This document shows positions 6,375 through 12,376 of a stretch of 12,376 nucleotides of DNA, one piece after another (the stretch's first letter is position 1; every line of letters begins with the position of its first letter). Made by a program: the position numbers and the translations under genes. The DNA is taken from contig JAGSHA010000057.1 in the NCBI GenBank assembly GCA_023954795.1, forward strand, positions 1 to 12,376, given 5' to 3'. Source of the DNA: Oceanospirillaceae bacterium. Its GTDB lineage: Bacteria; Pseudomonadota; Gammaproteobacteria; Pseudomonadales; Balneatricaceae. The notes beneath the pieces were generated by a model. That model did no database searches and was not told the origin of the DNA. It saw only the letters and a program-made list of their open reading frames with translations.

Positions 6375-6725
6375 TTAAAGTGCGTTAGTGCGACGTTCTG
6401 AATTCAGCGCGCCGGCTAAATGGTTTTCAATGGTATTCACCAGGGTAGAGTCTTCCGCAGAGAGCTGGATACCAATACCTGGCTCACGACCGCCCTGAGC
6501 ACCTTTTGGGGTTACCCAGATTACCTTTCCGGTGACAGGAATTTTGTCGTTTTCACCCATCAACTCCAGCAGCATAAACACCTCTTCACCCAGATGATAA
6601 CTACGCTGCGTAGGTACAAATAGCCCACCATGCTTGATGTAAGGCATATACGCCTTATAGAGGTCATCCTTGGACTCAATGACCAGCGAAAGAATACCGT
6701 GACTGAGGCGCGGGACCACTGACAT
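6375..6725 (-). CDS. pilZ: Type IV pilus assembly protein PilZ
   Basis: The 116-residue protein is a single PilZ domain close to the founding P. aeruginosa PilZ: GILSLVIESKDDLYKAYMPYIKHGGLFVPT in the first third, LGEEVFMLLELM at 45-56, PVTGKVIWVTPKGAQGG at 63-79 and GIGIQL at 83-88. It lacks the RxxxR and (D/N)xSxxG residues with which other PilZ domains bind cyclic di-GMP, as expected of this branch, which works through contacts with the pilus ATPase PilB and FimX (family knowledge). CGGAG eight bases before ATG 6725 is a good ribosome site. The gene lies 12 bases after holB. No other pilus gene is visible. Confidence 0.95.
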   Translation of the reverse strand: MSVVPRLSHGILSLVIESKDDLYKAYMPYIKHGGLFVPTQRSYHLGEEVFMLLELMGENDKIPVTGKVIWVTPKGAQGGREPGIGIQLSAEDSTLVNTIENHLAGALNSERRTNAL

Positions 6726-6737
6726 ATCTATACTCCG

Positions 6738-7727
6738 TTATCTTGCGATAGCCGACCAGGCAAGCAGAACACGCTCTAGCAGCATCTGCTTATTGGCATT
6801 TTGTCTTAGTATAAGGCTTTTACGCTCTTCCTGAACCAGTTCGGCTAACTCAAACACTTTTACCGGATCACATTTGCGGGTGACCGCCAATAACATGTTA
6901 TGTGCATCGGCCTGCTGCATCGCTTCACTTTGCGTTAGTTTCGCACGCGAGATATCAACGAGCATACTGTAGAACCAACCCAACAACAGCTCCAGGTCTG
7001 CTTTGTGCCAGCTTTGCGCCACCTCAACAACGGTACGCCGTTGTTTGAGCACATCCGCCAACCCTTTGACCAACTGACTGCGTAAATCAGCCTGATTCGA
7101 TTCGTTATACGCCAGTGCAGACATCGGTGCACCGTTGTTTATTCTGAGGATGCGAGTTGCTTCATCTGCATCCAGCTCAAGCGCATCAGCAACATATGCA
7201 GCGGCCACAGATTCATCCGGCAACGGACACTCAACGCGCTGACAGCGGCTTTTTATTGTAGGCATCACCTGCCCTAAGCGATCAGTGAGCAGCATTAGAA
7301 CAGTGTCTCGCCCAGGCTCTTCCAGCATCTTAAGCAGAGCATTTGCAGCCGAAATATTCATCGCATCCGCCGGATTGATCACGACAACCCGATAACCGCC
7401 CTGCTGCGCCGTACGACAGATAAAGTCCGTTAAGGCTCGAATCTGATCAACTTTTATTGGTTTGCCCGGTTCGTCAGGTTCCAGCATGTACAGATCTGGA
7501 TGCCCATTCACTTTGTTCAGCTCACAAGCCCGACAGGCTCCACAAGGCTGTTCAGACTGTGGTGACTGACATAACAGGTAATGAGCAAATGCAGAGGCAA
7601 AGTTTGATTTTCCGATGCCTTGCACACCATGCACAATCAGCGCATGCGGTAGACGCCGACGCTCGTGTAAACCACAAAGGTGCGTCCAACATTCACCTAA
7701 CCACGGAAAGACCTCCGCTTTAGCCAT
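6738..7727 (-). CDS. holB: DNA polymerase III subunit delta'
   Basis: The 329-residue protein (from MAKAEVFPWL) is the delta' subunit of the clamp loader, which opens and loads the beta sliding clamp during replication. It has an AAA+ P-loop GVQGIGKS (34-41), a zinc module with C53, C62, C65 and C68, LLKMLEEP (131-138) and the SRC motif at 160-162. The E. coli protein has lost a working P-loop, whereas the Walker A here is intact in sequence. ATG 7727 overlaps the end of tmk by 8 bases and has GGAG about seven bases upstream; an in-frame extension to 7799 would add 24 residues deep inside tmk and is rejected. It lies between tmk and pilZ as in Pseudomonas. Confidence 0.94.
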   Translation of the reverse strand: MAKAEVFPWLGECWTHLCGLHERRRLPHALIVHGVQGIGKSNFASAFAHYLLCQSPQSEQPCGACRACELNKVNGHPDLYMLEPDEPGKPIKVDQIRALTDFICRTAQQGGYRVVVINPADAMNISAANALLKMLEEPGRDTVLMLLTDRLGQVMPTIKSRCQRVECPLPDESVAAAYVADALELDADEATRILRINNGAPMSALAYNESNQADLRSQLVKGLADVLKQRRTVVEVAQSWHKADLELLLGWFYSMLVDISRAKLTQSEAMQQADAHNMLLAVTRKCDPVKVFELAELVQEERKSLILRQNANKQMLLERVLLAWSAIAR

Positions 7728-8364
7728 TATCTGACTCCACAAAGCGATTAACAGCCTGAGCAATCTGGCGCTGCACTGCATCCAGTGATACAGATGCATC
7801 TATCACTGCAAAACGCAGAGGATCATTGGCCGCGCGTGACAGGTAAGCTGCACGCACCTTCTCGAAAAACGCGACCTTTTCCTGCTCAAAACGATCCGGC
7901 GCACTACGCGCACTGGCCCGCTTCAGACCGATCTCGACATCAAGATCCAGCAACAATGTCATATCTGGCTGAAGCCCTTTTTGCACCAACGTTTCAAGCA
8001 TTAATATCTGGTTTTCATCGACCCCGCGCCCACCCCCCTGATAAGCAAATGTCGCATCCGTAAATCGATCGCTGATCACCCAGGCGCCGCGTTCAAGTGC
8101 TGGCTTAATCACGTTCTCAAGATGCTGAGCTCGCGCAGCAAACATTAATAGCAACTCCGCATCCTCAGAAACACTTTCCTCTCGAGGCTGCAGCAGCATA
8201 TTTCGCAACTCTTCTGCCATTGGCGTTCCGCCCGGCTCGCGAGTCAAAACGATTTCGATGTCTTTGTCTTTTAGCAAAGAGCATAGAAATTCGATATTAG
8301 TGGATTTGCCCACCCCTTCGGTGCCTTCTACGGTGATAAAGCAACCACGCTGCATCATATTCAT
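7720..8364 (-). CDS. tmk: Thymidylate kinase (dTMP kinase)
   Basis: The 214-residue enzyme phosphorylates dTMP to dTDP. It shows the P-loop GTEGVGKS (14-21), the TREPGGT substrate loop (41-47), the DRFTDATFAYQGGGRG stretch (99-114) and an arginine-bearing lid KRASARSAPDRFE (148-160). The start is ATG 8364 directly after the tandem stops TAATAG of mltG (TAATAGATG), so translation is probably coupled; ATGs at 8358 and 8355 are equally possible since MNMMQRG has three candidate starts and no clear SD. Its end overlaps holB by 8 bases. Confidence 0.96.
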   Translation of the reverse strand: MNMMQRGCFITVEGTEGVGKSTNIEFLCSLLKDKDIEIVLTREPGGTPMAEELRNMLLQPREESVSEDAELLLMFAARAQHLENVIKPALERGAWVISDRFTDATFAYQGGGRGVDENQILMLETLVQKGLQPDMTLLLDLDVEIGLKRASARSAPDRFEQEKVAFFEKVRAAYLSRAANDPLRFAVIDASVSLDAVQRQIAQAVNRFVESDNG

Positions 8365-8367
8365 CTA

Positions 8368-9393
8368 TTAAGGTGTCGACCGATAATCTTTTCGGCGCTG
8401 CAACTGATAACGTCGCACCGCGTTGTTATGTTCTCTAAGCGTGCTTGAAAACTGATGGCTACCATCACCTTTTGCAACAAAATACAGTGACTTACCCGTA
8501 TTCGGATTAAGCGCGGCCTGAATCGCTTCAGCGCCTACTAGCGCAATCGGGGTCGGCGGTAAGCCATTAATAACGTAGGTATTATAAGGAGTCGGCCGTC
8601 TAAGGTCAGCACGGCGAATATTCCCCTTATATTTGTCACCCATTCCGTAGATTACGGTAGGGTCTGTTTGCAGACGCATACCTTTGTTCAGACGACGCAC
8701 AAATACGCCCGCAATCTCAGGCCGCTCATTTGCACGTGCCGTTTCCTTCTCTACAATCGACGCCATAATCAGCGCGTCGTAGGAAGTTTTGTACGGCAAC
8801 GATTTTTGTCGCTCAGCCCAAGCCGCGCTCAGCTTTTTATTCAGCAAGCGCTGTGCTCGCTGAAGAATCTCCAGATCCGTCGTACCACGCTCATAATTGT
8901 AGGTTTCGGCGAGAAACAGACCTTCCAGCGACGGTTTCTTAACGTCCAGCACAGCTTGTATGTCGCCCGGGGCTTTGTCGGCGAGTGTTTGTACTAACAC
9001 CTGATCCTGTTTCAGCTGAGCCAGCAACTCTTTAACCGTACTGCCTTCGATAACGGTAAAGCTGTATTGGATCGACTTCCCGCTGACCAGAATATCGATT
9101 AGACCTGCAGGCGTTGTGCCCGGATCAACTTTATATTCGCCCGCGCGAATGCGTGCAGCAAGCCCGCTCTGACGGCCGTACAGTTTCATGAACAACGGCT
9201 TGTCGATCAGACCCTGCGCGACCAGATCGGAAACAACCGCATTGTAACTGCTGCCCTTTTTGACGGTGAGTACATACGGTTCAGCTACGTTCACCGGAGT
9301 ATCGAGAAAACCTTGATACTGCTGCCACCCTACTGCAGCTGCTCCTGCCGCCAATACCACTGGCAACGATACAAAAACAAGACGACGGCTCAC
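8368..9393 (-). CDS. mltG: Endolytic murein transglycosylase MltG (YceG-like)
   Basis: The 341-residue protein is an inner-membrane enzyme that cuts nascent glycan strands and so sets their length. Residues 5-23 form one hydrophobic transmembrane segment with a short Arg-rich cytoplasmic N-terminus. A LysM-like part follows (about 40-105), then the catalytic YceG domain with ASIVEKETA (211-219, catalytic Glu near 215-217), GMRLQTDPTVIYGMG and YNTYVINGLPPTPI. The start is GTG at 9393, overlapping the pabC stop by four bases (GTGA), so the gene is probably translationally coupled to pabC. The pabC-mltG-tmk-holB order is conserved in gammaproteobacteria. Confidence 0.95.
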   Translation of the reverse strand: MSRRLVFVSLPVVLAAGAAAVGWQQYQGFLDTPVNVAEPYVLTVKKGSSYNAVVSDLVAQGLIDKPLFMKLYGRQSGLAARIRAGEYKVDPGTTPAGLIDILVSGKSIQYSFTVIEGSTVKELLAQLKQDQVLVQTLADKAPGDIQAVLDVKKPSLEGLFLAETYNYERGTTDLEILQRAQRLLNKKLSAAWAERQKSLPYKTSYDALIMASIVEKETARANERPEIAGVFVRRLNKGMRLQTDPTVIYGMGDKYKGNIRRADLRRPTPYNTYVINGLPPTPIALVGAEAIQAALNPNTGKSLYFVAKGDGSHQFSSTLREHNNAVRRYQLQRRKDYRSTP

Positions 9394-10208
9394 GCCTGAT
9401 ACTCCTCTACAAGGTACTGCCTCGCACGTTGCGCTACAGGACCCGATTGATATGACACATCTTCCAACTGACGAACCGGCCAGATATCAATCAAACTATT
9501 ACAAATAAAGACCTCATCAGCATCCCGCAATGAAGGTAACTCATACAAACCGACCTTGAGATCAGCTCCCGCTTGGGAAAACCGCTCAACAAGAAAGTCA
9601 CGCACAACACCTGCAACACCGCAGCGATCAAGTCGGGGGGTATAAATACACTGATCTTTCACCCAAAACAGGTTACTCATCGTGCCTTCGGCGATATAGC
9701 CTTCATAATCCAACACCACACCCTCATGAATCGCAGGGTCTGACCATTCATTGCGGGCCAAAACCTGCTCCAAACGATTTAGGTGCTTGATACCCGCCAG
9801 TGCCGGGTTAAGTCCTAACCGTGTATCACACACGCGCAAACGAATGCCCGATTCAGCCCGGTCACCATATGTCGGCTTGGGCGCCAACATAATGACCCGG
9901 GTACAGGTACCATTTGAATCATATGTATAACCTCGACCACCCACTCCGCGGGAGAGCGTGAGCTTAAGGACAGCTTCATCAGGCAGTTCAATGGAATGAA
10001 GATCGGTAAGCAATTGACCAACGCTGGACGAGAGAAAGCCAAGGCGTTGTGCACCATTTTTCATTCGCCTGACATGCCGATCAAGCAACTGCGCTCTGCC
10101 ATGCAAAACCTGAATGGTTTCGAAAACCCCATCACCGTAGGCAAACCCACGATCACGCACATCGAGCTTCGATTGTTGCTTGCCGTTTATCCAAAGAGAT
10201 TGCGTCAT
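9390..10208 (-). CDS. pabC: Aminodeoxychorismate lyase (PabC), PLP-dependent class IV
   Basis: The 272-residue enzyme converts 4-amino-4-deoxychorismate to p-aminobenzoate and pyruvate for folate synthesis. Class IV aminotransferase-fold features are DRGFAYGDGVFETI (19-32), the PLP lysine K141 in GIKHLNRLEQVLAR, EGTMSNLFWV with E174, and a C-terminal FICNSLIDIWPV. Branched-chain or D-amino-acid aminotransferases share this fold, but the IKHLNRLEQ context and the adjacent mltG and tmk support PabC. ATG 10208 begins a typical MTQSLWING. The gene is separated from fabF by 134 bases with a hairpin, so it may have its own promoter and head the long minus-strand operon. Confidence 0.93.
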   Translation of the reverse strand: MTQSLWINGKQQSKLDVRDRGFAYGDGVFETIQVLHGRAQLLDRHVRRMKNGAQRLGFLSSSVGQLLTDLHSIELPDEAVLKLTLSRGVGGRGYTYDSNGTCTRVIMLAPKPTYGDRAESGIRLRVCDTRLGLNPALAGIKHLNRLEQVLARNEWSDPAIHEGVVLDYEGYIAEGTMSNLFWVKDQCIYTPRLDRCGVAGVVRDFLVERFSQAGADLKVGLYELPSLRDADEVFICNSLIDIWPVRQLEDVSYQSGPVAQRARQYLVEEYQA

Positions 10209-10270
10209 AGCTTTGCCCGAACCTTTATTTGAGGATCAGGTTAACACCTTAAGCCGTTGAACCGAATGGG

Positions 10271-10290
10271 ATTATCGTTTAGAGGATAAT
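10271..10290. repeat. ATTATC/GATAAT inverted repeat between fabF and pabC
   Basis: ATTATC (10271-10276) and GATAAT (10285-10290) form a 6-bp inverted repeat with an eight-base centre, about 63 bases before the pabC start. Each arm resembles a -10 element (five of six bases) on one strand, so a pabC promoter may lie here, but no good -35 accompanies the minus-strand copy. Confidence 0.25.
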
Positions 10291-10303
10291 GTGCAGGAAA
10301 GGT

Positions 10304-10328
10304 GCGGAAGAAGCAACGCCTCTTCCGC
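10304..10328 (-). terminator. Hairpin downstream of fabF, possible weak terminator
   Basis: GCGGAAGA (10304-10311) pairs with TCTTCCGC (10321-10328), 8 bp with a nine-base loop, 14 bases after the fabF stop. On the minus strand the next bases are ACCTTTCC, a poor T-tract. It probably marks the end of the fab transcript, but read-through into pabC is likely. Confidence 0.45.
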
Positions 10329-10342
10329 TTTGATGCGAACGA

Positions 10343-11581
10343 TCAGAGCGCCTTAAAGACAAGCGAGCCGTTAGTACCACCAAAACCAAAGGAGTTGGAG
10401 ATAGCGGCCTTTATCATCGCTGCCTGAGGCTCATGAGCCACGTAGTTCAAATCGCACCCTTCGGATGGATTATCCAAATTAATGGTCGGCGGTGCCACCT
10501 GATCACGAATCGAAAGCGCGCAGAAAATCGCCTCGACGGCACCCGCTGCACCCAGCAGATGTCCAATCATCGATTTGGTAGAACTCATACGAACCTGCTC
10601 CGCCGCACTACCTAATACCTGTTTGGCTGCGTTAGATTCTGCAATATCACCTGCTGGCGTTGATGTACCGTGGGCATTGATATAATGCACATCATCAACG
10701 CTTAGCTGAGCATCGCGTATCGCATTGCTCATAGACAGCGCGGCACCTTCCCCTGTTTCCGGAGGAGCTGTCATATGGAAAGCATCGTCACTCATACCAA
10801 AGCCCGCAAGTTCACAATAGATATTTGCGCCTCGAGCTTTAGCGTGTTCGTATTCTTCTAAAATAAGGATTCCGGCACCATCACCCAGCACAAACCCATC
10901 ACGGTCTTTATCCCATGGACGGCTCGCGCGCTGTGGATCGTCATTACGTGTTGATAGTGCCCGCGCTGCGGAAAAACCACCAATACCCAATGGCGTGGTT
11001 GCCATTTCGGAACCGCCTGCCAACATAACGTCAGCATCACCATACTGAATCATGCGCATCGCCTGACCAATATTATGGGTTCCTGTTGTGCATGCGGTAG
11101 TAATCGCAATATTTGGCCCTTTAAAGCCATATTTGATCGCCAAATTACCAGCAATCATATTAATAATACTACCCGGCACGAAAAACGGAGAGATACGGCG
11201 TGGGCCGCTGTTTTTAAGTACATCGCAGTTCTTTTCAATCATTGGCAAGCCGCCGATGCCTGATCCGATCGCGCAACCAATACGTGGTGCGTTTTCGCCA
11301 GTGACTTCCAGGCCAGCATCACGTACTGCCTGAATCGCAGCCGCCATACCGTATTGAATAAAGAGATCCATCTTCCGCGCTTCCTTGGCGCTCATATACT
11401 CGCTAACATCGAAACCTTTCACCGATGCGGAGAAACGGGTCGCAAACGTCGAAGCATCGAAATGCTCAATATCCGCTGCGCCACTTTTTCCTGCCAAGAT
11501 GTTTTCCCAGGTGTCCTGGACTGTATTACCAACTGGGGTAAGCATACCCAAACCAGTAACAACCACTCGCCTGCGTGACAT
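10343..11581 (-). CDS. fabF: 3-oxoacyl-[acyl-carrier-protein] synthase II (beta-ketoacyl-ACP synthase II)
   Basis: The 412-residue condensing enzyme extends acyl-ACP with malonyl-ACP in type II fatty acid synthesis. Catalytic residues are visible: Cys164 in TTACTTGTHNIG, His304 in NAHGTSTPAGD, and Lys336 and His341 in TKSMIGHLLGAAG; the C-terminus has the usual NSFGFGGTNGSLVFK. Two ATGs are adjacent (11584 and 11581). I choose 11581 because GGGAGG is then 6 bases upstream, against 3 for the first, and because MSRRRVVVTGLG aligns with the E. coli start MSKRRVVVTGLG. The gene follows acpP after 92 bases that contain a strong hairpin. Length and motifs are normal. Confidence 0.97.
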   Translation of the reverse strand: MSRRRVVVTGLGMLTPVGNTVQDTWENILAGKSGAADIEHFDASTFATRFSASVKGFDVSEYMSAKEARKMDLFIQYGMAAAIQAVRDAGLEVTGENAPRIGCAIGSGIGGLPMIEKNCDVLKNSGPRRISPFFVPGSIINMIAGNLAIKYGFKGPNIAITTACTTGTHNIGQAMRMIQYGDADVMLAGGSEMATTPLGIGGFSAARALSTRNDDPQRASRPWDKDRDGFVLGDGAGILILEEYEHAKARGANIYCELAGFGMSDDAFHMTAPPETGEGAALSMSNAIRDAQLSVDDVHYINAHGTSTPAGDIAESNAAKQVLGSAAEQVRMSSTKSMIGHLLGAAGAVEAIFCALSIRDQVAPPTINLDNPSEGCDLNYVAHEPQAAMIKAAISNSFGFGGTNGSLVFKAL

Positions 11582-11610
11582 CATGATCCTCCCAATGTGC
11601 TACCTACAGA

Positions 11611-11650
11611 TAAAAGAAAAGCCGCACTATACAAGATAGCTGCGGCTTTT
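11611..11650 (-). terminator. Intrinsic terminator/attenuator between acpP and fabF
   Basis: On the minus strand AAAAGCCGCA pairs with TGCGGCTTTT (10 bp), extended after a one-base bulge by CTAT/ATAG, and is followed by CTTTTATC. The hairpin spans 11617-11650, 23 bases after the acpP stop. It should release most transcripts after acpP and allow partial read-through into fabF, which would match the much higher demand for carrier protein. Confidence 0.8.
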
Positions 11651-11673
11651 CGGGTATTCGAGACTGAGTTCGA

Positions 11674-11907
11674 TTACTGGTTAGCGTTAACGTAATCGAT
11701 TGCCAGCTGAACAGTAGTGATTTTTTCAGCTTCTTCGTCAGGGATTTCGGTTTCGAATTCCTCTTCCAGAGCCATCACCAGCTCAACAGTGTCCAGAGAG
11801 TCAGCACCCAGATCTTCTACAAATGCTGCAGAATTCACTACTTCCTCTTCTTTAACGCCCAGCTGTTCAGCGATGATTTTCTTTACGCGCTCTTCAATGT
11901 TGCTCAT
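11674..11907 (-). CDS. acpP: Acyl carrier protein
   Basis: The 77-residue acidic protein carries fatty acyl chains on a 4'-phosphopantetheine arm attached to the serine of GADSLDTVEL (Ser37 counting Met), followed by the recognition helix ELVMALEEEFETEIPDEEAEKI. Length and sequence are almost those of E. coli AcpP. ATG 11907 is chosen since MSNIEERVKKII is the family start and AGGAAGAG lies just upstream; an in-frame ATG at 11955 would add 16 untypical residues. It lies between fabG and fabF, as usual, with its own probable promoter and a terminator on either side of the leader/tail region. Confidence 0.98.
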   Translation of the reverse strand: MSNIEERVKKIIAEQLGVKEEEVVNSAAFVEDLGADSLDTVELVMALEEEFETEIPDEEAEKITTVQLAIDYVNANQ

Positions 11908-11970
11908 AACTCTTCCTATCTTCTTATCAACATCACCACAATAATGATGTGGCACAGGATTCTAATGAAG

Positions 11971-12009
11971 CCGACACGCTGATTCAAGCATGTCAGCGGT
12001 GTTTTTTTT
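11971..12009 (+). terminator. Plus-strand terminator-like hairpin in the acpP leader region
   Basis: On the plus strand CGCTGA (11977-11982) pairs with TCAGCG (11993-11998), extended past a one-base bulge by ACA/TGT, and is followed by eight Ts (12002-12009). It points against all genes from 2908 onward. Read on the minus strand, an A-tract precedes the hairpin, so it would be a leader stem-loop of acpP mRNA instead of a terminator. Confidence 0.55.
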
Positions 12010-12028
12010 ACTTATTAGCTGACGGCAC

Positions 12029-12056
12029 ATTATCACCAATTGGCGAAAAAAAACAA
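12029..12056 (-). promoter_or_regulatory. acpP: Candidate acpP promoter
   Basis: On the minus strand TTGTTT (12056-12051) is followed after 16 bases by GATAAT (12034-12029), five of six -10 consensus bases. It would give an acpP leader of roughly 115 bases. A separate acpP promoter behind fabG is known in E. coli; the exact elements here are inferred from a single sequence. Confidence 0.45.
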
Positions 12057-12072
12057 TTCCTTGATGCACCGA

Positions 12073-12376
12073 TCAGGACATATACATGCCGCCATTGACG
12101 TGGATCGTCTCACCCGTCACATAGCCGCCGCCCTGGCTTGCCAGGAAACCGACCACTGCCGCAATCTCTTCCGGTTGCCCCAGACGGTTCATCGGAATCT
12201 GAGACTGCAGTTTTTCTTTGTGCTCATCTGCCAAGCCACTGGTCATATCGGTATCGATAAAGCCAGGAGCTACACAGTTGACTGCAATATTACGCGAACC
12301 GACTTCACGAGCCAGCGCTCGGGTAAAGCCTTCCATACCGGACTTAGCAGCTGCGTAGTTTGCCTGACCTGCGTTA
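12073..12376 (-). CDS. fabG: 3-oxoacyl-[acyl-carrier-protein] reductase, C-terminal part (5' end outside window)
   Basis: The frame is open to the window edge, giving 100 residues plus stop. The visible part begins NAGQANYAAAKSGMEGFTRALAREVGSRN, with the catalytic Tyr and Lys of the short-chain dehydrogenase YxxxK motif, followed by VNCVAPGFIDTDMT and the ending GGYVTGETIHVNGGMYMS typical of FabG. It reduces 3-oxoacyl-ACP to 3-hydroxyacyl-ACP with NADPH. A Met codon at 12336 is internal. Order fabG-acpP-fabF is the standard cluster; fabD is expected beyond the window. Confidence 0.96.
   Translation of the reverse strand, partial: NAGQANYAAAKSGMEGFTRALAREVGSRNIAVNCVAPGFIDTDMTSGLADEHKEKLQSQIPMNRLGQPEEIAAVVGFLASQGGGYVTGETIHVNGGMYMS

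Noticed and set aside
6375..6725. PilZ as a cyclic di-GMP receptor
   Set aside because: RxxxR and (D/N)xSxxG are absent, as in the founding PilZ branch, which does not bind the nucleotide.
7728..7799. 24-residue N-terminal extension of holB
   Set aside because: It lies wholly within tmk, has no family match and the ATG at 7727 has a good GGAG.
11908..11955. 16-residue N-terminal extension of acpP
   Set aside because: It is encoded by leader sequence, while ATG 11907 has a strong SD and gives the canonical protein.
1..12376. CRISPR array, tRNA, phage, toxin-antitoxin or defence island
   Set aside because: No repeat-spacer array, cloverleaf, integrase, transposase or small paired genes were seen; all long frames are assigned to housekeeping families.

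Overview
The window is an ordinary-looking piece of a gammaproteobacterial chromosome, most likely a marine Oceanospirillales/Pseudomonas-like lineage (inference). The minus-strand order fabG-acpP-fabF-pabC-mltG-tmk-holB-pilZ-tatD matches the order I know from Pseudomonas, and pilZ plus the tus sulfur-relay genes fit the same class. Coding density is very high: the longest gap is about 165 bases, and I see no tRNA, rRNA, CRISPR array, insertion sequence, phage or integrase gene.

Positions 1-2896 (plus strand) form one tightly packed run: the 3' end of tusB, then tusE (last steps of the sulfur relay for 2-thiouridine in tRNA), a beta-hydroxyacid dehydrogenase resembling tartronate semialdehyde reductase, a hydroxypyruvate isomerase (hyi) and a CheW coupling protein. 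Gaps are 2, 20, -1 and 2 bases, so all five are probably co-transcribed although they belong to three unrelated processes.

Positions 2908-4480 (minus strand) hold yjbQ and a malate dehydrogenase. The plus run and yjbQ converge with an 11-base gap. A good intrinsic terminator after mdh lies directly in front of the yjbQ start. The mdh protein has about 40 extra C-terminal residues, and an AT-rich leader with a perfect palindrome precedes the gene.

Positions 4645-10208 (minus strand) are a compact run read in the order pabC, mltG, tmk, holB, pilZ, tatD, radical SAM gene. Several genes overlap by 4-8 bases, which implies translational coupling. It combines folate synthesis, septal/peptidoglycan processing, dTMP synthesis, DNA polymerase III clamp loading, type IV pilus assembly, a TatD nuclease and an uncharacterised radical SAM protein.

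Positions 10343-12376 (minus strand) are the core fatty acid genes fabF, acpP and the 3' part of fabG. A strong hairpin terminator lies between acpP and fabF, a probable acpP promoter lies downstream of fabG, and a terminator-like hairpin in the acpP leader points the wrong way.

I did not find an undescribed multi-gene system. The points most worth a second look are the mdh tail and operator-like palindrome, the terminator/start arrangement at yjbQ, the hyi-reductase pair wedged between tus and cheW, and the plus-strand terminator-like hairpin in the fab cluster.
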